Origin: Parasitella parasitica
Taxonomy: Eukaryota > Mucoromycota > Mucoromycetes > Mucorales > Mucoraceae
Reading direction: 5' to 3'
Length of the DNA stretch: 35,771 nt
NCBI GenBank assembly: GCA_025201805.1
Contig: MU619400.1
Span: 1-35,771 of the forward strand
Made by a program: the position numbers and the translations under genes. A model generated the notes under the pieces. That model ran no database searches. It worked only from the letters and a program-made list of their open reading frames with translations, and was not told the DNA's origin. Position 1 is the stretch's first letter; the number at the start of each line of letters is the position of its first letter. This document shows, in pieces, positions 1 to 11,001 of this stretch.

Positions 1-167
1 TAGTTGGTTATCAATCGTTTATAAATGCTTCGCGGTTTCACCGCTAGATATTTAGGTAATCTGTTTATTAGCTTGATTTGGAATCTCTAAGGTAGTTGCG
101 TAAGAGATGACATTCAATTACTTTTTGTGGGAAGTTCTATCACTTCAACACACGGGCTACAGGTATG

Positions 168-609
168 TCATATCTAACTTTAGTTATAATGTACGGAACA
201 TTATATTAAATGGTTGTCATTCTTTTACAAATAAGGAGTAAGCTACAAGTTGTGATTAAACCGCTTCCAAGGTAGTAGACTTATTCAAGGATTACATCAA
301 GATTAGATTAAGGGATGACGGGGAGAAACCTTTCTCACTTATACATCTTCTCTTAAAATGGAACAGAAGAATAGGCTTGTTGTGCTAAAAATGCTGTAAT
401 TTAATTATGTTTGACATTCCTGTCAAAAATAAGATGTTATGCGGATAAGCATTGCTTAAGAAATATTTTAGTATAAATAGAGATCGAATGTTATGTTGAT
501 AAAAGTTTTCTACAAAAGTTATGTATCTCGTTTTATTCAGAGAAAGTCTTTATCACTTTTACACAGCAACTACGCAACATTTCACTTTGCTATTTACACT
601 GGCACAACA
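168..609 (+). repeat. LTR-like dispersed repeat, copy 1
   Basis: Similar, with gaps, to 17475-17821. Shared blocks include the start around the TTTACAAATAAGGA motif (223-236), a GGGGAGA block, TTTAGTATAAATAGAGATC near 469 (TATA-like), a GATAAAAGT polyadenylation-like signal, and the terminal CACTGGCAYAACA. A TATA box, a poly(A)-like signal and a CA terminus are the layout of a retrotransposon LTR. No target-site duplication is obvious and no gag-pol coding lies nearby, so it would be a solo or decayed LTR. The left limit is uncertain: similarity is convincing from about 211 and weaker back to 168. Confidence 0.6.
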
Positions 610-869
610 GAATTGATATAATAGTCTATACCGATTCCACAAAAATGTTTTGTTCGATTTTCAAAAAAACAAGTGCGATAATGATGTGTCAATTTCCCAA
701 CCGGAAGTCAAATTCAAGTAAACTCAAACCTGAACACAATTCAGGAACATATCCCAATGAATCATGTTCCTTATTTAAAACTCAACATGACATGCTCATG
801 GACAATAGTTACAATCTATCATTCCATTATCTAAATCACACCATGTCTCACAGTTGTATCTTATCCTCC

Positions 870-1046
870 CATCAGTCCACTTAGATTCACTAGTATATAA
901 ACCATCATTTTTTCCATGCAATAAACAAGATATTTACCTGATTAATTCACAACCGTTTTATATGAATAATTTCTCATTCTGCTAAGTCTTGTTTATATAA
1001 CATTTACACAACTTTGCGCTGCGCTCTTCATTACATTGGCACAACA
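870..1046 (+). repeat. LTR-like dispersed repeat, truncated copy 3
   Basis: Aligns loosely with the 3' part of the copies at 168-609 and 17475-17821. It has a CTAGTATATAAACC TATA-like block, a CAATAAAC poly(A)-like signal, TTTACACAAC, GCGCTGCGC, and the ending TTACATTGGCACAACA. It is more diverged than the other two and lacks their 5' half. It lies in the same orientation as copy 1, 260 bp away. Confidence 0.45.
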
Positions 1047-2419
1047 AAGTTGGTTCAATTAAATAACTATAAAACACAATCTATTTTCTACGTCAAACCT
1101 AACATTCCTCAAATTAAAATCTTAATTGCGTATAAAAAAATTAAAGGGTTTATATAATAGTAAGTAACTAGCCTGCTTAACTCGTTCAAGTTATGGCATC
1201 GCAAATATTATTAGAATTAAAAAAGTCTGTTAAAGTTTTTCTACGATTATGCTTGTGGAGATTATAAACTTTAAAGCAGGCTGTAAATATAGCATAAACT
1301 CATATCAGAGTAAACATCATAACATAAAACAATATGCTATCTACATAAAATTGAAAATGGCATGACATTGGGATTACAATCTGTCCTATTAGCTCGCGGG
1401 TCTCATCATTTTAAAGCCTTAATCCTCACAATACTTCTCTAAGATTGTTGTAGAAAGTATACAAACCATTTATTTTGAATACATCAAATTACAACGTGGG
1501 TGTTATAGATAAGTATGAACTGAGCTATCGCATAAAAGAAATCTCCTAACATTATGAAAATGAATTTCAAATTATCCAAGAATACTCTACATAGATCAAA
1601 ATCATCAAGACCAGGCTAGTACGGATTCAAGAATACGTAATACAGTATCAAGAACAAATAGAAGTGATTCCAACACTCGTCAAATTTGCCATTGATTCCC
1701 TTTTCCTCAATCCTTGCTACCAAGACGTCCTTGATCATATCCATAATCATCTATCCTTGGAAAACTAATATAAAAAAGTTAGTCTTTGAATGCTATTTTG
1801 ATGATCTTCATCTAAACATAAAAAAATATAAAAAGTATTTTTTATATTATTTAATAGTAATTTTACATAGCTTTACAGTAAATGAGGCTTCTGTTTGCAC
1901 CGACCTTAACTGCATCTTGGTTTTCCACCAAACAAGAGATTGGATACCCCCTTTTGCTATCGGCTTACTGGGTTAGCCCAGGTAACGTTATTAAACATCT
2001 CGTTTCCTCTTTTTTCACAATAATTTATTGCCGATTTTACTGCTACCCTTGGTACAGAAATCTCAAAAAGAAGCACAGAGCGCCTAGAGCTCCCTGAATT
2101 GGATACTTATGGAAGGTGTGTGCTTTCTCACTATGTATAAATTCTTCTAATCCTGGTATGTATATCTACAATACTCATATTTCATTTATCAAATTTCATT
2201 CGCTAAAAGCCTTTTCTGAATTATCCAAATTGTATGCTGTATCCGTATATAAGAGGGGGAACAGTTTGGTGAGAAATGCTGATTGTTGTTTCTACAACCA
2301 TACGAGTTTGAGATAATCTATGTCTTTGGAAAAAAAAACTCTACAGAAGATGCACTATCTCGTACGGTAAAGCTCATTATCGAGACATCACATATCTCAG
2401 CATAAATTTCTCTAGCGGT

Positions 2420-4103
2420 TTAAATGTACATTTCTTTCATTGATTTAGTAACAATAACTACAGTTTTTGCGGTACCATCCTCGCCTTCAACTACTTGATG
2501 CTTTGATAGATTGTAGCCAGCTTTACGAGCCGCCTTTGCTCTTTCTTTCATGAGTCTATTCTCTTTCTGGCGCTTCTTTTGTTCTTTTTTACGGTCTGCT
2601 GCTGAGAGTTTTTTGTGTTCCTTGCTTACTTCAATTACTCTATACTGTAGGTGATATGGTATTTCCTCTTTCTTTCATGAGTCTATTCTCTTTCTGGCGC
2701 TTCTTTTGTTCTTTTTTACGGTCTGCTGCTGAGAGTTTTTTGTGTTCCTTGCTTACTTCAATTACTCTATACTGTAGGTGATATGGTATTTCCTCTTCCT
2801 TCTCAACTGCAGCTTTGTTGTCAGAAGTTTTTTTGTTTTCCATCACTTTAATCCTTAAATCATCTTTTCCAACATTTTCCATATTTTCAATCGAAACAAC
2901 CTCCTGCTGCATTTTCTGAGGCAATGTAGTTGGGATACTTGCAAAAATGGTAGCTTCAGCAGTGCTTTTAACAACAGTGCCGATAATTTCATGATATGCT
3001 GTCTCATTATCTTCTATTTGATTCTTTAAATGCTGATGCTCTAAGTCATAGATAATATCGATTACTTTGTCGGGATTCCCTTTGTATTTGATCAGCAGCC
3101 TTCTAATTTTATGTATACTTGCATCAGGGTGAGCGTTCCTGACAACTTTTTCTTTAGAAGTAAGCTCGTTCTTTTCATCGATATTGACATAAGATTCGTC
3201 TTTACTGGTATCCACAATATTTTCTTCCATCTTTAAATCATCACAAATAAGTACCCAAATACTATCTATTCAACGGTTTATACCTTAATTTCGGGTGGCC
3301 CCAAATTTGGCCCGTCTATATTTCGCACAGAACTGTAATGTTCCCAGCTATGATAGCTATATCGAAATCATGAATTCTTGTGAAATCAGAGGTGATGGTT
3401 TTACATACGCAATGTGAAGTATTTGCCTTTGCTTCTCAGCTCCTTCAACATCTTCTTGCTCGTTCTCATTCTCATTGCCATTGATGATATAGCTGTCTTA
3501 AGCATGAGATAATTATTGATCGGTAAATCATGGAATAAACTCACATCATTCCAGGCTGATACACTTTAATGTCAACTTCCTTTAGTCTTGCGAAAGCTGC
3601 CAATTCCATATTTCCACCAAATGTTGCATCTTGAGACATGCATTCGACATGGTTTTCAAAAGATTGATCGTCTTCGACAAAAAATTTGTAAGTTTCTTCG
3701 TTTTCTCGAAGATATTGACATATCTCTTTTCGAATGACCTTGTGATTGCCGTCATGGCCATGATATTGATCTGACAGCGATCTTCAGATTATTATTAGCA
3801 AAATGTACTCGATCCAAAACTTTTTCTATACCTAAACAAACAATTGCCGTCACCTGCAATGCTTTTTGTACATAGTCCTAGATTTTCAAGCTGTGCATCT
3901 AAGTTCTCTGGATCACCAAAAAAGTTTTTCTAACATTTCATGAGCAAAAATTGAGGTTGTAAAAAATAATAACTTGTATTTACATCTACGGTACGCCTTT
4001 GTTTCCGAGCAAGCTTCTCTAATGTACTATCAAATCAGTAAAAATACTTTTGCGTACTGAGCATTTTACCTCTTTTTGCTTTTTTCTCTTTTCCTTTAGC
4101 CAT
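2420..4103 (-). CDS. OTU-domain deubiquitinase (OTUD3-like), 3' end disturbed by tandem duplication
   Basis: Predicted OTU-family cysteine protease that removes ubiquitin from proteins. Exons on the minus strand: 4103-4070, 4018-3990 (or to 3984), 3929-3832, 3781-3545, 3492-3409, 3356-3284, then 3230 onward; introns are about 50-72 bp and phases agree throughout. The OTU core reads GDGNCLFRSLSDQYHG around residues 47-62 (catalytic Cys in DGNC), followed by CQYLREN, FVEDD, the ATFGGNMELAAFARL block, DIKVYQPG, and the SWEHYSSVRN segment with the catalytic His. A UBA/CUE-like helical segment (HPDASIHKIRRLL) follows, then a Lys/Arg/Glu-rich tail. A perfect 127-bp duplication breaks the frame: read straight through, the protein stops at 2640. 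The ancestral C-terminus, ending KSMKEMYI, is intact in the second copy and stops at 2420. Splicing 2756-2645 would restore the frame (about 417 residues). Family call is strong; the 5' exon joins are the least certain. Confidence 0.85.
2539..2797. repeat. perfect 127-bp tandem direct duplication
   Basis: Positions 2539-2670 are identical to 2666-2797, giving two copies at a 127-bp offset with a 5-base overlap (microhomology CCTCTT at the junction). The unit lies inside the last coding exon of the OTU gene. Because 127 is not a multiple of three, it shifts the reading frame. Perfect identity means a very recent event or an assembly artefact. Confidence 0.95.
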
Positions 4104-4267
4104 TGTAATTAATGTGTTTCAAAGAACCCTCATCTGAAAAAATGCAGGCAACAATTTTTATCGTTAAAAAGAGGTGTGTCTATAGCATCATTGCATTAAT
4201 TATAAACGAATTTCAACAAGTTTTACTTTTCATCTGTCTTCGTTATTATTGTTATATAGTGGCCCTT
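4104..4267. promoter_or_regulatory. divergent intergenic promoter region
   Basis: The OTU gene starts leftward at 4103 and the membrane-protein gene rightward at about 4268, so at most 164 bp must carry both promoters. A TATATAG motif lies near 4253-4259, close to the rightward start. An upstream in-frame ATG at 4112 exists for the rightward gene but would give a long, odd N-terminal extension. The promoter role is inferred from layout only. Confidence 0.5.
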
Positions 4268-6510
4268 ATGACAAACATGCAATGGCGATCACTTATGTTG
4301 CTGCTTAGCGGTTTGGCAGTGGTATACATTGCTATTCTATCACAAGACACACCGTATCTTCATCCAAAGATTATCTACACGTCCAATAACCCATCTATTT
4401 TCTCGTTTACACCTGACAAGCTTGTCCTCACCACAGTGGGTGCTTATATATATTTAACAGCATTCAAATTTGAAGCCGTAGGACCAGAGAGTAAGGGTTT
4501 TATTGTAGGCACAGGAAGACTTAAGCTGGGTATATATGGTAATTAGCACACGATCATTTAGAAATATCAGCGTAACTAACTCACCCATTACTGACTTATT
4601 TCAGGATTAATCAAACAAGTAAAAAGGCCGATTTCTCATTTTCTTACAGAAAGAGACTTTTTGGAAACGGATGGTAATGTTCAATTGATGTGTAGCTTAT
4701 CCAATCGGTACGTTTGATAACATAACACGATAGAGTGGATTCCGTGCTTTGAACATACTTTGAAAGGGCCTGTATCAAAAGTGTCCATACGCAATAGTCA
4801 TAATGAAGGCAGCCAGACACAATTCGCCGTATTGTATCATGAAATTGAAGACGATAGCTCGTATCATTATGTCAGGGTTTATTATACTACAGTTGATGAA
4901 AATCAAGTTACCTTTGAGTACAAAGATATCCAATTTCCAGGTACGACCTGGGTTGAAGAAATTTCCTTAGAGAACAGCTCATTGCTGTATTCAAGGTATT
5001 TAAACTATGCGAATTGTCAACAATAGCCATTATAATTCACATGCAATTACCAAACAGAGATCCCGATCAATATGAATTTCACATTATGAACTTACCATCA
5101 ACCTTTACGCAATTACCGCACGCAACTTTATCTTCAAACTATTCAATTGAGCATGGAAGACGAGTAGAAGGTACTGTAGTCGCATGTTTGGCAAGTCATT
5201 TAGACATTTTCATGTAACAACATTTGATGGGTTTAGAATGGTCACAGCCGTACTCGACAGAACAATCCTCAATACTGCTATCCAGACTGTATTCGCCTAT
5301 GTAATATCCTGAAACAAAAATACTTGCCAATATTCACTGATTTCTCCATAGAAACAATACATATCGAGTATTCACGTTGAGCGTGCACAAGACTTCATCG
5401 ACATTTTATGTAAACATTACCATCGCTGACAATGCGACTACAATAAATGCAGAAAACAAGCCCGTCAAAACCTGGATACAAAGAGAAAAGGGTAAATCAG
5501 AGGTATAATGCGAAATTTCATTTAAACTGTTAGCATGCACACTAAACCAGAATTGCAGTATCCTGTCTACAACGAGGAAAATATCGACTATGTTGGATTT
5601 GCTGATGTAACTAATTATCAAAGCGCCAAGCAGCAAGTCAGGAAACTCGATATGCCCGAGCTACATTCCTCAGTTTCAACAGGCTCCAGCACGATTGTCT
5701 TTCCATACATAAAAAACAAATTTATCACACTGGATTTTACCGATCGAATTGATATTTTGATGCGCATAAAAAAAGAAAAAGAAAGATTGTATTCCAACAA
5801 TGGCAGAAAAAGCTTCCTTAACGAGTATTACTACTGGCAAGGATACGAGACAGTCGATGCAGAAATAAAGGGGCTTCAGCTGAGTGATAAGGATGATATG
5901 TTAGCATTATGGACGGAATTCAGCTATGTTTATATATATGGTCGAAAGAAACGGGAGCATAAAGCAGAGTCAACGTTAGGAAAGATCGATCGTTGGATTG
6001 ATTACTGGCTATCTGAGATATCAGAGGAAGAAAGAGAGTTGCAGGAGACCTATTTTCCTGCTCCTTGGTTACTAGAAATGGCGATTTCACCTATAAAGGA
6101 CGTGTATGGTGTCGCAAAGGTATAAAATATGGATATTTACTGGATTCTAGTTTCTCATATCAGATAATCTTTAGGATATCGGCACAGTGCAGTTCTGGCG
6201 AGGTAGAGATGGAGATGATCGTGATCCACAATATATATGTAGGTTTTTCTTGTATTCATCCAACCTTTCCTAATTCCGTGTCTTTAGTCATAGCGTTGAA
6301 AAATGGAAATGTAAATTCTTATCGCTTGGACAAATACGAACATCAAAAGAAGGCGAATCTTTGGTCTTTTGCTTCTGAGAGATGGGATATGCTCTTTGGT
6401 AGGTTGGCTGTCTGTAGGTTGGGTTGTTATACTAACTAAAGCTTTGAATGTATTTAGCCATGTTGATGGTTATCGCCATTTTTGTATATAATGAGTACCA
6501 ACGTCCATAA
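4268..6510 (+). CDS. unrecognised protein with N- and C-terminal membrane segments
   Basis: I do not recognise this family. Ten exons fit: 4268-4538, 4605-4707, 4798-4995, 5058-5170, 5237-5300, 5352-5502, 5559-6119, 6175-6238, 6288-6398 and 6458-6510, giving about 562 residues. The second junction is uncertain: the strong GTACGT donor at 4708 needs the acceptor at 4797, while the acceptor at 4766 needs a GTAATG donor at 4674. The start at 4268 puts one hydrophobic segment (WRSLMLLLSGLAVVYIAIL) near residue 5, as a signal peptide or anchor. The middle is beta-rich with an N-glycosylation-type NIT motif, then a charged helical region (KIDRWIDYWL). The last exon is a short hydrophobic stretch (AMLMVIAIFVY) before the C-terminus. 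The layout suggests a lumenal or extracellular domain held at one or both ends. Conserved phases and a TACTAAC branch site in the last intron argue for a functional gene. Confidence 0.6.
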
Positions 6511-7329
6511 AACTGTACAAAAGAGGTTTCTTTTTTATTTCTATAAAATGTAATAATAAATATAAAATACTAGATGGGCATTGATACATGTTGACGCGTA
6601 TACAGAAATTACGTAAAACACGATTGTAGTATATAATTAAATCAATTATCGATATACTTACTATATGTGATGTAATATGCAGGAGCATAGCCAAGCTCTA
6701 TCAAAGTATACAGGATCATAAATTTGTCAAGACGTTGATTATTTGGAACCAAACTGAGGTTTAGTATACAGCCCATAGGCTTATTTAATGAGCACATCAG
6801 CCCAAATACTGCCTTGTTAACTCTCCGTATTTTTCAAATGAGAAATGGGACACTATTGAAATTAAAGCAAATGCAAAAAATTGCACCTTTTCTGTTATAT
6901 AGAATACTTTATAAATGTAAGATAATGGTGTACTATTAATTTTCAGAATTAGATCACTAAATGCATGGCTTTAATCAACTATTTTTGATGAATGAATCTA
7001 CTTGAAGCTACAAACCCTATGATAACATTTCAATTGAACTACACCCTTTTTCACCTTTATCATTTATGCTACTGAACCATTTACCCTGATACTAGGCGAA
7101 GTTAATACACATATGACGACAGATCGCAGGACTCTTTGATTTGTTTGTCTGAGGCACTATTTCTCATCACTTCTAAGACTCACTTACAATAACTCAACAA
7201 CCACGGTTGCTATCAGTGGTAAAGTTAAGGAAAATAAACATGTATACTATTCACTTTCAAATCTACATATCTCCATCAAATACTAAAATTACCTTCTAAA
7301 GCTTTTACAAGAACGCAAGTAAGAGTGTA
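6511..7329. other. intergenic, nothing recognised
   Basis: AT-rich stretch between the membrane-protein gene and the Tc1/mariner remnant. It should include the 3' untranslated region of the upstream gene. I see no gene, RNA or repeat in it. Confidence 0.5.
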
Positions 7330-7473
7330 AACTTCATAAATACGGTTTCCCAAGTTCCGCTATCGCCAAGTCAACTGGCATCAAGGGGGGTAGTGTGAAG
7401 GGTCTGATATATAGATGCAAGCACAAAGGCTCGGGAATTGTAGCGCAAGGACCTGGTCGACCTCCAAAGCTTG

Positions 7474-7530
<57 letters not shown>

Positions 7531-8350
7531 TCAGACGCGAGACAAAGAGACATTGAAGCCAACGAAGCATGATTGGGCTGGTCTACTTGACATTGCATAT
7601 GATATCCATTTGAACACTAACATAAAGTGTCTCCTAGATTTAGGTTTAAAATCTTAAAAAACTGCTTATAGACTACGCTTAGGAACAACTCACAAGAAAA
7701 GAAGACTACAACGGGCAAAAGATAAAGTAGATTTCACCACTGTTCAATGGAGACATGTGATTTGGTCAGATGAATCAAAATTCAATATCGCAGGCAATGA
7801 TTCTGGTACTAGAGTCATCCGGCCAAATCAGTGAAAGGTTTCATGAAGACCATGTTATCGAGACCGCTAAAATTTGGAAGTGATTCAGTAATGGTTCAGG
7901 GATGTTTTTGGGCGGGTGGATTTGGCCCAATTAAAGTGATCAAAACGCGATTCGATCAGCTCGAGTGTGTCAAGTGTTTAGAAGAGGTAAATATATATCG
8001 TATATCATACAGCTCACTCAGTAAGAAGTAAAACCATTTATTTTTCAAGAAGGCAGTATCAGATGTCGTACGGGCAAGGTTACAACAGCTTGGAAAATTA
8101 AACCGGATGTCCATTCCATTCGACTTTTGGCCTGCTCAAGTCCATATTTGAACCCTATTGAACATGCGTGGTCATACCTAGAGAAGAAGCTTGAGGGTAG
8201 AAGACACAGAATAGCAAAACGAAGGAATTAGAAGAAGCATTTATCGAGTAGTGGAACAAAATTGAAGTAAGCTTTGCTGAGAAACTTGCTAGAAGTATGA
8301 CCTCTCGCTGTAAAAAAGTCATTAAATGCAAGGGTGGCCACACCAGATAT
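7330..8350 (+). pseudogene. Tc1/mariner-type transposase remnant
   Basis: Translation in shifting frames gives a recognisable Tc1/mariner transposase. First comes a helix-turn-helix part ending in GRPPKLD (near 7457-7476). Next is the first catalytic Asp block HVIWSDESKFN (Asp codon 7769-7771). A SVMVQGCFWAGGFGP segment follows (about 7878-7930), then the C-terminal SPYLNPIEHAW block with the third acidic residue in NPIE (about 8138-8172). It ends in KCKGGHTRY, the usual terminus of the family. Several stops and at least two frameshifts (around 7833 and 7850) make it non-functional. An (AG)25 microsatellite sits between the DNA-binding and catalytic parts. No terminal inverted repeats were identified, so the element limits are unknown. 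Confidence 0.8.
7477..7527. repeat. (AG)25 microsatellite
   Basis: Uninterrupted AG dinucleotide tract of 50 bases within the transposase remnant. It replaces the short Arg/Glu-rich stretch that normally follows the GRPxKL motif in Tc1 transposases. Confidence 0.95.
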
Positions 8351-8672
8351 TTATTTTTAAATAACTTTAAATAAAAATATTTACATATAATATCAAAAAG
8401 CTATTTAGTCCAGCACATCAAATATTTGTTCCTATAATACTGTCTTTTGCTACAAACATACTTTCTCCTATAAGGCAATCATTCTAGATCTTGGAATCAC
8501 TAGTGTTTAGAATAAATGCGGAATTCATTTGATTAGATGAGCTTATAAGCGATTGAACCTGTTAAATCGTTTGTCGCACATATGAATTGGGATGTAACTC
8601 TCAAATAATCTGATTATGATGCCCTTTCACGATCTTATTAAAACGTACATCTCCGTTCGAAAATATCTGATC

Positions 8673-8681
8673 ATCAGATAA
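8673..8681 (+). promoter_or_regulatory. ATCAGATAA motif (iron-type GATA factor site)
   Basis: Exact match to ATCWGATAA, the consensus bound by fungal iron-regulatory GATA factors (SreA/Urbs1/Fep1 type). It lies 195 bp upstream of the first codon of the siderophore-transporter-like pseudogene. A second match on the other strand (TTATCAGAT, 8870-8878) touches the start codon. Binding is inference. Confidence 0.45.
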
Positions 8682-8808
8682 ATATATACCCCATCAGCAA
8701 ATCAAAAAAAATGGGTAAGCCAAGGTAATTTTTTTTGTTGTTATTACGGTAAAATCATACTAATCGATAATAAAAATAAATAAAAATGGAGAAGAAGGGA
8801 ATTTCGCG

Positions 8809-8816
8809 TATATAAA
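8809..8816 (+). promoter_or_regulatory. TATA box of the MFS pseudogene
   Basis: TATATAAA about 60 bp upstream of the ATG at 8877, a typical spacing for a short-leader fungal promoter. The motif is intact although the downstream coding region is broken. Confidence 0.5.
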
Positions 8817-8876
8817 GGAGATCGATTTTCTCAATTTTGGGATTTTTACAACTTGTACATTACACAAAATTATCAG

Positions 8877-10823
8877 ATGTCTTCTGTAGAGACTAGTGTA
8901 ACCAAATTAACAGGTGTTAAGCTTGTAGAAGTTTATAAACTTGTTTGGAACAAGTGGGATAAAGTACTTCTTTTCAGTGGGTAGGGCTCAGCAGTTGATT
9001 TAAAATAAAGGTTGTCGTACTTAAACATTTCATATATACAGTCTTATTCTCTTGTCTTGGGCCATGAATTTCGAATCCAATATTTCATATGCTCTTACTA
9101 CCAATGTTACATTCCTTTTCAAAACTAATAATCTGATTAGCATCTTATCCACTGTCTTATATATCCTCGAGACCGCTCTTTATCCCATGTATTCCAAGCT
9201 CTCTGATATCTATGGTAGAGCGCAATGCTACACAGTCGCCATTATCTTCTATATAGTTGCTTACATCATTATGGCCATTGCCAACAACTATGATACTTTA
9301 GTTGTAAGTTGTAGCATCTATAACTATGCATGTTACCAAATTAACAGACTGGTTTATACAGGGTGGTCAAGTTGTTTACGATTTTGGCTACACTGGTGTT
9401 GCTATTCTCGGTCCAATTACTATTGCAGATTTCACTAACGTTGTGAATCGTGGCTTGATGCAAGCCATTTACAATGTTCCTGGCCTTATGAGTCTTTTCT
9501 TTGCTCCCCGTGCTGGTGATGAGCTCTACGCTGCAGGTAAATGGTGTTAGGGTTACCGTCTCATCCCTTTCATCCTCTTAGGTACATCGTTCACTCTCCT
9601 CTATACTCTTTGGAAGCTGTTCTTTAAAGTAAGAAGGTCTGGTATCATGACCGAATACAAGGAAAAGCAAAAGGATATTACTCAAGAAGAGAATAGATCT
9701 TTCTGGGACAAGCTTGCTTGGCTCGCGGTTGAAATCGAAATTGTCGGCACTTTGCTGTTGATTGCTGGCCTCTGCCTCATTTTGCTACCATTAGTACTTG
9801 CTCTCCCTTCTTGGGGTGGCTGGAAGAGCGGCAAAACTCTTGGTACACTTTGCTCTGATGTAGTTGTTTGGGCTCTTTTTGCTGTTTAAGTGGAAATTTG
9901 CTGTCAAACCTATCATACCCATTACTCGTTGGGATACTCGCACTCCTCTTTACGGTGTCTGCACATTGTCCACTGTTACCATTATAACATCAACCAACTG
10001 GCAGTAGTACACTACCTATCTTATGCTTTCTCGTAATCTGAGTTATTCAAATGCGGTGCTGCTCGAGAGAGGCTATAATGTCGCATACATCATCTGTGAA
10101 GTTATCGTTGGTTTCTTGATGAAGAGATTCCGCGTCTGTAAGCCCTTTGTTTGGACTAGTGTATCCTTGACTATTCTCGGTGTTGGCCTTATAATCCCTG
10201 CTCACCAGCCTACTTCATCTGATGCTTTTGTTGTTATTTCTCAAACCATCGTCGGTATTGGGTCTGGTTTCTTGTACACTCCTATGATTGTAGCTATCCA
10301 GTCTTCTGTCCCTCACGATGATATGGCCATTGTTACTGCCATGATGCAGGTTGCTGGTTCAATTGCTGCTAGTATAGGTTCTACTATGGCTGGTTCCATC
10401 TGGAACAACATGCTTCCTGGTCAAATTACAAAAAATGTCCCTGGTGAATATGATTATGCCAAAATTATCGGCAGCGTTCCTTACGCTCTTGCCCTTCCAA
10501 CTGAACAATAAAATGGCGTCGTCAAGACCTATGGTCATGTTCAAATGATTTTGTCCATAATTACCATTTGTATCGCTGTTATCACCTTCTGCTTTACTAT
10601 TCCCATGAAGACCTTTGGACTTGAGAACTTTGATACTCAAAAGAAGAAGAGTGAGCAAGAAACTGCCTGTGCAGCTGCAATGGGCGAACATACCGATGAA
10701 AGTGGGTCGAGTTCAGAACATTCTACAGCGATTGGAAACACTGAGGCCTACAGGTATGAAGAATACAAAACTACCGATGAAGTCATCTTGCCTCAAGCAA
10801 GCCAAATTTATCAAAAAGCTTAA
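8877..10823 (+). pseudogene. MFS siderophore-iron transporter-like pseudogene
   Basis: Resembles fungal siderophore transporters (ARN/SIT family of the major facilitator superfamily), which import ferric siderophores. Exon 1 is 8877-8980; intron 8981-9041; exon 2 9042-9304; intron 9305-9370 (GTAAGT donor); coding resumes at 9371. Family marks include MYSKLSDIYGR in the loop after TM2, GYTGVAILGPITIAD, VKPIIPITRWD, VGIGSGFLYTPM and a GHVQ segment near the C-terminus. Many hydrophobic segments remain. Lesions are an in-frame TAG at 9548-9550 where the family has Trp, a one-base frameshift near 9885, a TAG at 10005-10007 in a WQYY-like context, and a TAA at 10509-10511. Splice sites, TATA box and the rest of the frame are preserved, so inactivation looks recent. 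Sequencing errors could explain the frameshift but hardly all four lesions. Confidence 0.8.
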
Positions 10824-10958
10824 CAAGTATTACTATATAATCTTTCCGAATAATATTTAGCCCACAAGCAAACATGTATATACAATACTTATATACACTT
10901 CTTTGCAATGTATAGGAATCATTTTAGAGACATCCTCCTTTCCACTTCATTCTTTTTC

Positions 10959-10959
<1 letters not shown>

Positions 10960-11001
<42 letters not shown>
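10960..11001. repeat. (TTA)n microsatellite
   Basis: About 14 uninterrupted TTA/ATT units starting 137 bp after the last codon of the MFS pseudogene. Confidence 0.95.

Larger units (their letters stand above)
1..2400. other. gene-free AT-rich stretch with LTR-like remnants
   Basis: No open frame here shows family similarity or credible splicing; the longest are under 100 codons with low-complexity composition. The stretch holds two LTR-like repeat copies (about 168-609 and 870-1046, listed separately). The rest is AT-rich sequence that I do not recognise. The last 300 bases probably include the 3' untranslated region and terminator of the OTU gene on the minus strand. Confidence 0.6.

Noticed and set aside
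645-2316. Short plus-strand frames of 66-96 codons
   Set aside because: No similarity, no splice-consistent extension, and they lie among decayed repeats in AT-rich DNA.
7334-7598. Minus-strand frames with long Ser-Leu runs
   Set aside because: They are translations of the (AG)25 microsatellite; the real signal is the plus-strand transposase remnant.
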